Assembly (NCBI GenBank): GCA_035772405.1
Contig: JAYKKM010000375.1
Span: 1,899,501-1,963,500 of the forward strand
Direction of reading: 5' to 3'
From: Chrysogorgia sp. JL179-B06
Taxonomy: Eukaryota; Cnidaria; Anthozoa; Scleralcyonacea; Chrysogorgiidae
DNA length: 64,000 bases
Below the pieces are notes generated by a model, which had not been told where the DNA came from, made no database searches, and saw nothing but the letters and a program-made list of their open reading frames with translations. Both the position numbers and the translations under genes were made by a program. Positions 43,916-52,775 of the stretch are shown piece by piece (position 1 is the first letter of the stretch; every line of letters begins with the position of its first letter).

Positions 43916-46900
43916 ATGTCAAGCAATATTGCGAGTGGTCCTGATATGAACTTTATTTCAAGTCATGAGTCGAGTGGAGCTCGTGGTTCTAAAAGGTCTA
44001 AGGACTTAGCTATATTAAATAATAAAACGACTCGTGTGAAAATGTCTGAGAGTAAGCGTGACTCTATTATGGATGGTAATATCGCTCGTAGTGGTACACG
44101 TGGTCCTGGTATGGGTTCTGGTAACTTAGTTATACCGAATATTAAGATGAGTTTTCTAGAGAGGATGTCTAGCTATCTAGCTGATGCTAAAGTATTGGGG
44201 TATAAGTGGATTGATCTTATTAGAAGAGTATCTAGAGAGAACGTCATTATTAGAGTCACCAGATTTAGGGAGGTCAGAGAAGTTCGAAAGGCTAGACGCG
44301 ATCTTAAACGATACGTGAGGAGGTCACGACTAAGTCAGGAGGCCTCAGACAAAGAGTACAAGAGAATCACTAGTCTTATTGCTGAGGTGAGACGTCCTAC
44401 TGTAGTACAAAGGAGAGTTGCTCTCAAAGGGTATACCAAGTCGTATAGTGTCAAGGTAATCGACAATAAGGATTCACTAAAACAACTAGTCAGGACTAGA
44501 GGAGTAGTAGGCTCAACTTTACAGAAAGAGCTAGAGAGACTGAAAGGTTTGAAGTTTTCCGAGACATTGGAAGTGACTCTAGAGAAACAAATTGGTGACA
44601 AGGAGTCTTTGTTTAAGACAGCCTTCTTCAATAGTGTGGTCAAAACAGTGGTTAGTAGTGTTGATATTAGTGGGACTACGAGACAAGCTAGTGAGGAGAT
44701 ATTAAATCGTATAGCTGTGTGGTTGTCAGAAGGGTCTGGGTGGGTTGTAGATAGTATTAATTATCACTATATTAATGTGGTAGTGTACAAGCCTCTTAAA
44801 GGATCGAGTTATATTAAGCTACCAGAAGAGTTGAGGAACGCGTCGAAAGGTTTGATTAATATAAAGAATGAAGATGACAAGTGTTTCATGTGGTGTCACG
44901 TGTTACACAAGTGTCCTGTGAGGAGGGATCCGCAGAGAGTGTCAAAACACAAGAAGAACGTAGGTTCTGTCAATTATGAGGGAGTGAGATTTCCAGTGGA
45001 TACGAAACAGTACAAAAAGATAGAGAGGCAGAATGATATTAGCATCAGTGTGTTTGGGTATGAGGACAAGCAACCATTTCCTATCTACGTTTCTGAGGAG
45101 AAGTGTGAGGATCATATGGACCTGCTGCTAATAACGAATGGTGTTAAGCGACACTACGTGTACATCAAAGACTTTGGTAGGTTTATGTTCGGTCAGTCTA
45201 ATCATAAGTGTCGCAAGAATATCTGTAGATACTGTCTTCAATGTTTTACTACCAATGAGATTCTAGAGAATCATAAGGAGGTTTGTATGGTGGTAAATGG
45301 TAAGCAAGCGATCAAGATGCCAGTAGAAGAAGACAGCACTCTCGAGTATGAAAATTACCACAAACAATTAGAAGTACCATTCGTAATATATGCAGACTTC
45401 GAGGCTATTACAGAGAAGGTCGACAACGTGACACCACTCATAGGATCGTACACTAGTGAGTACCAAAGACACACGGACTGTGGGTATGGATACAAAGTAG
45501 TGTGCTGTTACGATGATAAATATAGTAAACCAGTAGAGATGTTTCGAGGCCCGAAAGCGGTTAAGAAGTTCATGAAAAAAGATGCTAGAGGAGGTCAAGT
45601 ACTGCAAGAAAGTCAGAAAGGAGCATTTTAGTAAGGACATGGTAATGACCATAGCTGACAAGGTTAACTTCAAGGAAGCGACTAAATGTCATATTTGTGA
45701 TAGGAAATATATACGTAGAAGCGTGAGAGTTAGAGATCATTGTCATGTCACTGGTAAGTATAGAGGTTCGGCACATCAGTTATGCAACAGAAACTATAGA
45801 CTGACTGACAAGATACCTGTCATATTCCATAATCTAAGAGGGTATGATAGTCACTTCATAATGCAAGAGATAGGCAAGCTAGGTCAGAAAATCAACGTCA
45901 TACCAAATAATATGGAGAAATATATGGCATTCATGTTAGGTAAACATCTAGTGTTTCTAGATAGTTTCCAGTTCATGAGCTCTAGTCTAGCCAACCTAGT
46001 GAACAACCTACCAAAGGACTGTCTCAAGTATACGTCTGAACTATTTCAAGGCGAGGAGCTAGAGTTGGTGTCGCGAAAAGGCGTGTACCCATATGACTAT
46101 ATGGATAGTTTTGATAAGTTTAATGAACTTGAGTTGCCATCAAAGGAGAGTTTCTACAGCATCCTAAACGACGAGCATGTGTCAGACACAGACTACGAGC
46201 ACGCTCAAGAAGTGTGGAAGACAATGGGCGTGGAGAATATGGGTGAGTACCACGACCTATACCTAAAGTCTGACGTGTTACTACTGGCTGACGTGTTCGA
46301 GAACTTTAGAAGAACGTGTAAACAGTACTACCAGTTAGATCCTTGTCATTACTTCACATCACCTGGACTATCGTGGGACGCTGCTCTAAAGATGACAGGA
46401 GTGGAACTAAAGTTAATGACTAACATTGACATGTTTCAGTTCATCGAGAAAGGAATGCGGGGTGGTGTCTCCTGCATAACACATAGGCACGGAGAAGCTA
46501 ATAACAAATACATGAAGGGGTATGATAGTAGTAAACCATCGAAACACGTCGTGTACCTAGATGCGAATAACCTTTACGGTTGGGCTATGTGTCAGTATCT
46601 ACCGACTGGTGGGTTTGAATGGGTCGAGGGTTTTGACATCAACAATTTAGACAAATATAACAACGACTCAGACAAGGGGTTGATACTTGAGGTTGACTTA
46701 GAGTATCCAGAGGAGTTGCACGATCTTCACAACGACTATCCTTTAGCCCCCGAGAGGATGAAAGTAAGTAGTGATATGTTGTCAAACTATTGTAAGACGA
46801 TCCAAAACAAGTTTAAGATATCTGTTGGAGAGGTTGCAAAACTTATACCTAACCTAAGTGATAAGAGTAAGTATGTCGTTCATTATAGAAACCTACAGTT

Positions 46901-47819
46901 GTACAAAAGTTTGGGAATGAAGGTTAAGAAGATACATAGAGTACTTCAGTTCGATCAGTCACCATGGCTCAAGCAGTATATCGACTTTAACACAGTTAAG
47001 AGAACCCAAGCAAAGAATGATTTTGAGAAGGATTTTTTCAAGCTCATGAATAATAGTGTGTTTGGAAAGACTATGGAGAACCTACGAAAACGTGTGAGCG
47101 TGGAGTTAGTAACAGACAAGGAAAAACTGAAGAAACTAACGTCAAAACCAACCTTTGTAAGCAGTAAGATATTTGACAATAACTTGGTAGCAGTTCACAA
47201 GATCAAAGAGACACTAACTCTAAATAGACCAGCATACGTGGGTATGTGTATTCTAGACTTGTCAAAGACATTAATGTATGACTTCCACTACAATAACATC
47301 AAAAAGGAGTATGGCAACAAAGCCAAACTACTATTCACAGACACGGATAGTCTAATGTATGAAATTGAGACGGAGGATGTGTACAAAGATATGTACGCTA
47401 ACAAAGAAGTGTTTGACTTTAGTGGATATGATAAGTCATCTCCTTACTTCGACCCAACTAACAAGAAGGTTATTGGTAAAATGAAGGATGAGACGTTAGG
47501 AGTCCCCATCGTTGAGTTTGTTGGTTTAAGGTCGAAAATGTATAGCTACATAAAAGAGGACGGAAAAGGTGGGAAGACCGCTAAAGGTATCAAGAAGAGT
47601 ACCATTAGAAATAATATAAGACATGACAACTATAAAAGTGTCCTGACAAATGGTGAGCAAATGTCTCACATAATTAAAACTATTCGGAGCAAGAGCCACA
47701 GACTAGGAAGCTACGAAATAAATAAGATATCGTTGAGCTGCTTTGACGACAAGCGACATATACTACCAGACGGTGTGTCTAGCTATGCATATGGACATTA
47801 CGAAATAGTCAAGAACTAG
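43916..47819 (+). pseudogene. POLB: Polinton protein-primed DNA polymerase B, copy C (frameshifted)
   Basis: About 1300 residues, DNA_pol_B_2 family; replicates the element by protein priming. I start at the first ATG outside the TIR (43916); the longer frame has no ATG and runs through the TIR. Approximate residues: Cys/His finger CRYCLQCF about 440; Exo I YADFEAI about 490; HNH/endonuclease VII-like cluster CHICDRKY...RDHCHVTGKYRG about 590-615; Exo II FHNLRGYDSHF about 636; Exo III YLKSDVLLLADVF about 780; motif A LDANNLYGWAM about 880; motif B NNSVFGK about 1042; motif C DTDS about 1140. One extra A in the six-A run at 45575-45580 splits it (43916-45631 and 45582-47819). Its stop overlaps the convergent zinc-finger gene. 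Confidence 0.92.
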
Positions 47820-47995
47820 CTGCTTAGGTTTCTCAAATGTTTTCTAGTCTTGACGTGTTTAGATTTAGAGGTCACATGGTATGACCGATCACACGTCTCA
47901 CACACCCACTTATGAGTTCTAATCCATTCTTTGGTTTGAGCTCTGGATGCTATCAAAGCTTCTTCTTTGGTTTGGTAAATTTTTGGTCTTGCCAT
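47816..47995 (-). CDS. Small C2H2-like zinc-finger protein (59 aa)
   Basis: A 59-codon frame starting MARPKIYQTKEEALIASR. It contains CETCDRSYH...H...H with spacing like a U1-type C2H2 finger, and a basic tail (KHVKTRKHLRNL). The stop overlaps the polymerase stop tail to tail (shared CTAG), and its ATG overlaps the TAA of the upstream zinc-ribbon gene (TAATG). Conservation in two of three copies and the coherent finger support a real gene; a nucleic-acid-binding role is inferred. Confidence 0.68.
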   Translation of the reverse strand: MARPKIYQTKEEALIASRAQTKEWIRTHKWVCETCDRSYHVTSKSKHVKTRKHLRNLSS

Positions 47996-48618
47996 TATAT
48001 ATTACCATATATTTTATTTATCCACTCGTTGTAGTATGGATCTTCTCCCCCATCCCAACATAGATCCTTGTATACTACACTATACAGGTTATACTCGAAT
48101 CGTACCTTAACCTTACCAGGTTTGAGGTCGTTAAGACTACCTCTCAACTCTATACCTCTTCTAGAGCATATTCTTATGACATAGAAAATATATTTCGATA
48201 TGTTCTTGACAATCAGTTTGTTTCTTTTAAGAGACCATACTATCTCTATAAAATCACTGACAACTGTTGGTATGTCACTCTCGCTAACTAGTCCAGTCAA
48301 CATTCTATCTAGCCACTTACTATAACTATGAGCCGATTTCTTGTACATCCAAATGTTAGGTACAAAGTTTCTCACGCGTCCGTAGGTAGTCTCTCCACAC
48401 TTGTTACAACTAAATACACCATCTTCGATTTGGGTTCTGTGGTTACTACACTCATAACAGTACGTGGTGTCGTGCCACTTTTTTGGTGTTGCGTCCTTAC
48501 TTCCGTTCTTGATCTCGTCCAATGTATACCCTAATGTAGTACCACTCCACTTTTTTGATACAATCTCATCTAATGTATACCCAGCATAGAACATTCTCAT
48601 TGTACGTTCGTCAACCAT
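47995..48618 (-). CDS. Zinc-ribbon protein, possible late transcription factor (VLTF3-like)
   Basis: 207 residues. A zinc ribbon is formed by C54, C57, C71 and C74 (CYEC...CNKCG), followed by a helical region with YKKSAHSYSKWLDRM and IPTVVSDFIEIVWSL. This layout resembles the viral late transcription factor 3 family of large DNA viruses and some Polintons; I judge this from pattern only. The N-terminus has two copies of GYTLDEI followed by KKW (residues 13 and 30), suggesting a recent internal duplication. One residue differs from copies A and B (Gly for Arg in the WDGREDP segment). A TATAGTATA-like box lies about 10 bp upstream. Confidence 0.75.
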   Translation of the reverse strand: MVDERTMRMFYAGYTLDEIVSKKWSGTTLGYTLDEIKNGSKDATPKKWHDTTYCYECSNHRTQIEDGVFSCNKCGETTYGRVRNFVPNIWMYKKSAHSYSKWLDRMLTGLVSESDIPTVVSDFIEIVWSLKRNKLIVKNISKYIFYVIRICSRRGIELRGSLNDLKPGKVKVRFEYNLYSVVYKDLCWDGGEDPYYNEWINKIYGNI

Positions 48619-48621
48619 CTA

Positions 48622-48664
48622 AGTTACTATACTATATGTGTCTTTAGACTATAGTATAGTAACT
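48622..48664. promoter_or_regulatory. 15-bp perfect inverted repeat at a gene junction
   Basis: AGTTACTATACTATA (48622-48636) and its reverse complement (48650-48664) flank 13 nt. It spans the stop of the 61-aa gene and the promoter of the zinc-ribbon gene, and includes the TATAGTATA box, so it may act as 3'-end hairpin, promoter or both. Confidence 0.6.
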
Positions 48665-48834
48665 TTGTTGTTGAGTGTCTCCAACTCACACTTTATTGTT
48701 ATGACCTGTTTTAGAGCGTCTGATAGTAGTTGTTCCAACTCTTCTATCTGACGAGTTTGGTAAGAGAGTGTATCTGTCAAGTTACGCTTTTTATCGAATT
48801 CCATAGCCATCTCCTTCAAAGTTTTAGTGCTCAT
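48649..48834 (-). CDS. Small coiled-coil protein (61 aa), unknown function
   Basis: MSTKTLKEMAMEF start; residues 25-58 form heptad-like IEELEQLL...ALKQVITI...ELETLNNKV. No family recognised. It is packed 2 bp downstream of the 138-aa gene and is identical in all three copies. Confidence 0.6.
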   Translation of the reverse strand: MSTKTLKEMAMEFDKKRNLTDTLSYQTRQIEELEQLLSDALKQVITIKCELETLNNKVTIL

Positions 48835-48836
48835 TT

Positions 48837-49253
48837 CTATAACACTCTATATATTAAGTAACCTAAAGGTAGTCCAACGACTCCAACGAATACTGTTTGG
48901 TATTCTTTCATCTCGTCCGAGGGTTTGTAATAGTCTGACAACTCAGGCTCTTTACTAAATGTCTTCCCATCATACTGTATCGTAAGTACTTGTCTTAGTT
49001 GATCCAGAGCGTGGTTCGTGTCGTTTATGTCTGCATTAGCATCTGACAACTGTTGTCTTAATTCCTGGACTTTATCTCTCTGACGAATCTCGTTCTCATA
49101 GAACTTTTCTTTAGCTCTTGCAAGACTCTCCAATGCTTTGTTGTGTCTCTTTATCTCTGTCTCGTAACCTGTATGGTTTAGCTTGCTGAATAGAAACCCA
49201 GCTCCTGCGAATGCTATGGCGTTGAACAACCCACCTGCTACCGCACTAGCCAT
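48837..49253 (-). CDS. Membrane/coiled-coil protein (138 aa), unknown function
   Basis: N-terminal hydrophobic segment (AVAGGLFNAIAFAGAGFLF, residues 4-22), a charged coiled coil (about 30-90, with KVQELRQQLSDANADIND) and a C-terminal membrane helix (VFVGVVGLPLGYLIY). Two end anchors joined by a coil suggest a virion membrane or scaffold protein, but that is inference. An AATATATA box directly precedes ATG. Confidence 0.72.
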   Translation of the reverse strand: MASAVAGGLFNAIAFAGAGFLFSKLNHTGYETEIKRHNKALESLARAKEKFYENEIRQRDKVQELRQQLSDANADINDTNHALDQLRQVLTIQYDGKTFSKEPELSDYYKPSDEMKEYQTVFVGVVGLPLGYLIYRVL

Positions 49254-49269
49254 TATATATTACGCTGTG

Positions 49270-49503
49270 TTATTTCGAGAACGGGTCAATAGGTAAGTAT
49301 TTCTTGCTCTGCGCCCACTTAACGAGTAGCGTCGAAACGCCTACAGCAGTCGCTAACTTGAGGGTGCCCTTCACTGATTCGGGAGTGCCTAACGGTTCTT
49401 TTAGTACTTTCTTTGATGCCATGGATACGGCTACGGCTCCAGCAGTCACAAGGGCTGCGTCGTATAGCTCGTTCATCAGTTCTTTTCTGTCTATTGATGC
49501 CAT
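49270..49503 (-). CDS. Small hydrophobic protein (77 aa), unknown function
   Basis: MASIDRKELMNELYD followed by two hydrophobic stretches (AALVTAGAVAVSMA and LKLATAVGVSTLLVKWA) separated by a Lys/Pro-rich linker. Likely membrane-associated. GTATAATAT abuts the ATG. Confidence 0.7.
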   Translation of the reverse strand: MASIDRKELMNELYDAALVTAGAVAVSMASKKVLKEPLGTPESVKGTLKLATAVGVSTLLVKWAQSKKYLPIDPFSK

Positions 49504-49520
49504 ATATTATACGACATGTT

Positions 49521-49820
49521 TTAATCGAGGCTGTCGAGTTTACGTGATGGTTTTATAACAACGGTCTTAGGCTCTTCGCTCACTACTTGTTTGTCTTGAC
49601 TAATCGTGTAGTACAGTGAGCCAGCGGCTATTACCACTCCAATAGTACCTATGATGTATCCGTAGTTAAAACTATCGTCCTCACTTGTGACTCTTTCTCT
49701 CATCTTCCTCTCTTTGGCTGCTTTAGATATAGCAGCCAAGCGTTTGCCTGCCTCTACTCTCTTAGGGTCTTTAACCCTTGTTGTAGACGTTATAATAGGT
49801 ACGGACTCACTGTCAGTCAT
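49521..49820 (-). CDS. Single-TM small Polinton protein (99 aa)
   Basis: A conserved basic block RVKDPKRVEAGKRLAAISKA (residues 15-34) precedes one membrane helix (YGYIIGTIGVVIAAGSLYY). I recall the KDP-x-RV-x-AGKRLA block plus one TM from small proteins of Polintons and related elements; function unknown. GTATAGTATAAG precedes the ATG. Confidence 0.75.
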   Translation of the reverse strand: MTDSESVPIITSTTRVKDPKRVEAGKRLAAISKAAKERKMRERVTSEDDSFNYGYIIGTIGVVIAAGSLYYTISQDKQVVSEEPKTVVIKPSRKLDSLD

Positions 49821-49878
49821 CTTATACTATACGTGGTGTCTTGTTACAGATGACCTCACAGTCATCTCACAGATTATC

Positions 49879-50682
49879 TCACAGATAGAGTATTCGGTGA
49901 AAGTATTTTTGGTGATTAGACAGTGTGGTTTCACTCTTAAATCTTCTATTGCAGTACTCGCACAGAACTCTAGAGTCTATCATATATGTTTCTATGAAAT
50001 GTATTATCTCGTGTTGGTCTGAGGATAGTAACGTGTTGTACCCTTGTGATCTTAGTCTCCTCAATACCCTCAACTGGTTATTCCTAATAACCCCATTACC
50101 TTTCGGTGTTTTGAGCTCTATAGCAAAACCATTGTATCTCTTGTGTAGTTGCGGAACTATCAAGTCTGGTTGTCCACCACTGTAACCTTTCTTCCATCCA
50201 TCTATTCTTTTAGTAGATGTGTCTTGGTACTCACCCAACCCTGGGATGACTATTGTTGGGTGGTACTCTCTAATGTACTTCACGATGTCGTAGTGTAAAT
50301 CTGTCTCATTCATGATTGACAGTTGGTTATACTGCGTGTAAACACCTGTTTTTCTAATAGATGGTAGGACTTCTGAGAATACCCATTTTTGGAACTTTCT
50401 TGCTGACTCGAGTTTCGATGAGAAGACTAGAGCGTAAACTCCTGGCTCCGATATTAATATCGTGTTTGGTTGTAAGTTTAAAGGGGGGCGTGATTCGCGC
50501 CCCCCTTCAAACACCTCTCGTTTGACCTTATATGTATCGTCAACGTGTACGCTGATAGCCCACTTCGCGTTTTTATACCCTAATGCCTTAGCGACTTCTT
50601 TTCCATAGAACCAAATATTGTCTCCATCTTTAATAGTCGTGACAGACATGTCGTTATTTCTAAATATTTTAGTGATACTCAT
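49879..50682 (-). CDS. BRO-N domain fused to PD-(D/E)XK nuclease-like domain and zinc finger
   Basis: 267 residues from the ATG at 50682 (the frame opens one GTG earlier). Residues about 3-110 are a BRO-N domain: IWFYGKEVAKALGYKN, ISEPGVYALVFSS, ARKFQKWVFSEVLPSIRK, as in baculovirus BRO and phage antirepressors. Residues about 140-235 look like a VRR-NUC or resolvase-type PD-(D/E)XK fold: GGQPDLIV, then FAIELKTPKG (D173, E189, K191), then a helical QL..L..L segment. The end is a C2H2 finger, CEYCNRRF...H....H (about 241-262). DNA binding plus cleavage or joint resolution is inferred. Order BRO-N, nuclease, finger is unusual. Confidence 0.83.
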   Translation of the reverse strand: MSITKIFRNNDMSVTTIKDGDNIWFYGKEVAKALGYKNAKWAISVHVDDTYKVKREVFEGGRESRPPLNLQPNTILISEPGVYALVFSSKLESARKFQKWVFSEVLPSIRKTGVYTQYNQLSIMNETDLHYDIVKYIREYHPTIVIPGLGEYQDTSTKRIDGWKKGYSGGQPDLIVPQLHKRYNGFAIELKTPKGNGVIRNNQLRVLRRLRSQGYNTLLSSDQHEIIHFIETYMIDSRVLCEYCNRRFKSETTLSNHQKYFHRILYL

Positions 50683-50822
50683 CACCTATAATATACCACG
50701 TGTTTTATTTTGTGTTTAAATAGCAGTCGTCTTAAGAGAGTAACCACTTAATAGCACGAACACGTGATCTGACCAAGGTCCCATTTTGAGGTGTTGGTCA
50801 GACTAGTCTGTTTTGACACTCG

Positions 50823-50855
50823 AAAACTCAGGTCCCAAAACGGGACCTGAGTTTT
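50823..50855. terminator. GC-rich hairpin with T run (copy C)
   Basis: A 14-bp perfect stem AAAACTCAGGTCCC / GGGACCTGAGTTTT with a 5-nt loop, in the 250-bp gap between the 166-aa gene and the BRO gene (both leftward). A second GGTCCC and a CTGACCAA/TTGGTCAG pair occur 60 bp away. It looks like a bacterial-type terminator, but in this eukaryotic element it could equally be an RNA 3'-end signal or a protein-binding site. The rest of the gap, 50686-50933, shows nothing else. Confidence 0.5.
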
Positions 50856-50933
50856 TGTCGTCTTTCATGTGGAACACACTCCTGGTTCTGATATGTAGAC
50901 CGACCGTGTGTGACTCACCCCTTGTATCTTACC

Positions 50934-51434
50934 CTATTTTGGAACGTTGGTCTCGTCATATACTTTATTGTACCTTTTCACCATTCCGTTGATTGGTGGG
51001 CATAAGTCAGTCACATTATCGTCCAATACTTTAACGTCTGAGAGGAACATTGACTCATTGTAAGGAAGACCTCTAAGATACGATCTTAGTTGTGTCAGTA
51101 TCTTTTTATAGCTAGTGTGTGCAAACTTACAATGCTCCACTCTACTCGTCAGATTGGATTTAGCCAAGTAGCCTTGGATGATCACACCGGGACCACTAAT
51201 ACAAGCAATGATTAGAGGGTTAGCGGTTATCGATCCAGCTACAATACCTACTGTCGTTAACCCTATGCTAGTCATGTTTAACGATAGTTTAATTTTCTTC
51301 AACCTCTTGTATTTCCATTTGTAACAGGCTTCTAGTTTGTGGTAGTACGCGTACAAGCGTTTTAGCTCTAGCACCTCTTCCTCTGAGATATCCTTTGATA
51401 TGTGATTGAAAACAACAACTGACTTCTTCCTCAT
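50934..51434 (-). CDS. Two-transmembrane helical protein (166 aa)
   Basis: An N-terminal amphipathic region (EEEVLELKRLYAYYHKLEA), a basic stretch, two membrane helices (SIGLTTVGIVAGSITA and PLIIACISGPGVIIQGYLA) and a helical C-terminal half (YKKILTQLRSYLRGL). The layout recalls SLATT-type 2TM proteins, but I cannot claim homology. Function unknown. The tandem-duplication breakpoint falls in codon 9 or 10. Confidence 0.72.
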   Translation of the reverse strand: MRKKSVVVFNHISKDISEEEVLELKRLYAYYHKLEACYKWKYKRLKKIKLSLNMTSIGLTTVGIVAGSITANPLIIACISGPGVIIQGYLAKSNLTSRVEHCKFAHTSYKKILTQLRSYLRGLPYNESMFLSDVKVLDDNVTDLCPPINGMVKRYNKVYDETNVPK

Positions 51435-51439
51435 ATATC

Positions 51440-52393
51440 TTAGCTCACATCATATTCCCTCATCATATCTATACCAACTAATATTATGTCTCGGCTCGTC
51501 ATGTAGCCAGAGACAATCCTAACACCGTAGAACTCTATCATAGACGGGTACTTATACGGTGCTAGTGGTACTCTTGGTCGATGAACTCCAAAGATCGTTA
51601 CGTAAGGAGACCCTATCTCTTCGTGATTAGCTGTGAAGTCTGAGTCTGTTGATCTTATGTTGTTCACCTTAACGTAGGAGTTACCCATCCGCCAATGTAT
51701 TGATATCATATGTCTCTTGGTGATGTCGATGTTATTTGGGATTGTACACGTATACTCCTTTGCTGGAGAGCCACCACCATATGATAATTTGTCGTTTTCT
51801 CCTCCTTTGTATCCTATGTACTTGTCCCACGATCCATCATCGTTTGAGATAATTGCCTCCCAATCTATCGTATTTACCCTCATGGCTAACCTCACTACCA
51901 TAAAAACGGATATGTCACAGTATTGCACACGTGGACAGTTAAAATGCACTCCAGCTTCAAACGGAATTGGAGTTAGCTCGGGGGATAGGAAGCTATGACC
52001 GTTGTTAACACCAATAATAGGACCATACGTTGGATCGTATTGAACTAACATGTTCGTTTTATCTCTAATGGTTTTCACTTTATTTGTTCCACTGTGGTAT
52101 TCCACCATACTCACAGCATGGTTTGTGACGTTAAAGTCAAATAGAACGTTATAGGACTGCGTTCTAAAGTATTGTGATAAGTATACAGACTCCAACACTT
52201 TTTTATTGATAGCATCCCAATCGTCTTCTGGATCTGCTACGTTTTTGAGTGCCCTGAACGCCATATCTATATTCCCAGACATCCTCCCACCGCTAACGCT
52301 TAACTTAGGGTCACTGTCTAGATGTCTCTTCGCTCTTCTTAATATTTTGTCACTCTCGTAGTCTCTGTCCTCAAATCCATAACTTAGACTCAT
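51440..52393 (-). CDS. Fibre/attachment-like protein with phage-tail motif and lectin-like C-terminus
   Basis: 317 residues from the ATG at 52393, which directly follows TTATAGCATA and avoids overlap with the upstream gene; the frame opens 5 codons earlier. Residues about 33-66 read SGGRMSGNIDM...LKNVADPEDDWDAINKKV, close to the GG-x-M-x-GNIDM...L..ADP.D..DA.NKKY signature at the base of phage tail fibres. The C-terminal 180 residues contain beta-rich segments (FEAGVHFNCPRVQY, SVFMVVRLAMR, HMISIHWRMGNSYVKVN, YPSMIEFYGVRIVSG) like concanavalin/laminin-G lectin folds. A receptor-binding virion fibre is inferred. Confidence 0.72.
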   Translation of the reverse strand: MSLSYGFEDRDYESDKILRRAKRHLDSDPKLSVSGGRMSGNIDMAFRALKNVADPEDDWDAINKKVLESVYLSQYFRTQSYNVLFDFNVTNHAVSMVEYHSGTNKVKTIRDKTNMLVQYDPTYGPIIGVNNGHSFLSPELTPIPFEAGVHFNCPRVQYCDISVFMVVRLAMRVNTIDWEAIISNDDGSWDKYIGYKGGENDKLSYGGGSPAKEYTCTIPNNIDITKRHMISIHWRMGNSYVKVNNIRSTDSDFTANHEEIGSPYVTIFGVHRPRVPLAPYKYPSMIEFYGVRIVSGYMTSRDIILVGIDMMREYDVS

Positions 52394-52397
52394 TATG

Positions 52398-52775
52398 CTA
52401 TAACACATATTTGCTCACTAAATAGCCAGACGCAGCCGAGACCCCTAAGACTAGCCACAACTCTGTCGTGTTGTCACCTGGTGTCACTTCTAGACGACGT
52501 TCTTGATGTGTCACCTTTGGTTTGTCAAGTGTCTCCAGATGCTCTCCACCTTCCTGGTGTGCCACGTTTGATGTCACCAGACGATTCGTCACCTTTGGTT
52601 TGTCGAGTGTCTCCAGATGCTCTCCACCTTCCTGGTGTGCCACGTTTGATGTCACCAGACGATTCGTCACCTTTGGTTTGTCAAGTGTCTCCAGGTGCTC
52701 TCCACCTTCTTGGTGTACTTTCTTAGCCTCAGTCGTTTTCGCGTGGTTTAACCCAGTGTTTACCCCAAACTTCAT
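52398..52775 (-). CDS. Repeat protein with C-terminal TM (125 aa)
   Basis: Nearly three copies of a 26-residue unit (HQEGGEHLETLDKPKVTNRL plus VTSNVA) encoded by 78-bp tandem DNA repeats between about 52500 and 52720, followed by a C-terminal membrane helix (ELWLVLGVSAASGYLVSKYV). Its start overlaps the end of the 466-aa gene in another frame. The highly similar DNA repeats imply recent expansion or ongoing length change. Function unknown. Confidence 0.68.
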   Translation of the reverse strand: MKFGVNTGLNHAKTTEAKKVHQEGGEHLETLDKPKVTNRLVTSNVAHQEGGEHLETLDKPKVTNRLVTSNVAHQEGGEHLETLDKPKVTHQERRLEVTPGDNTTELWLVLGVSAASGYLVSKYVL

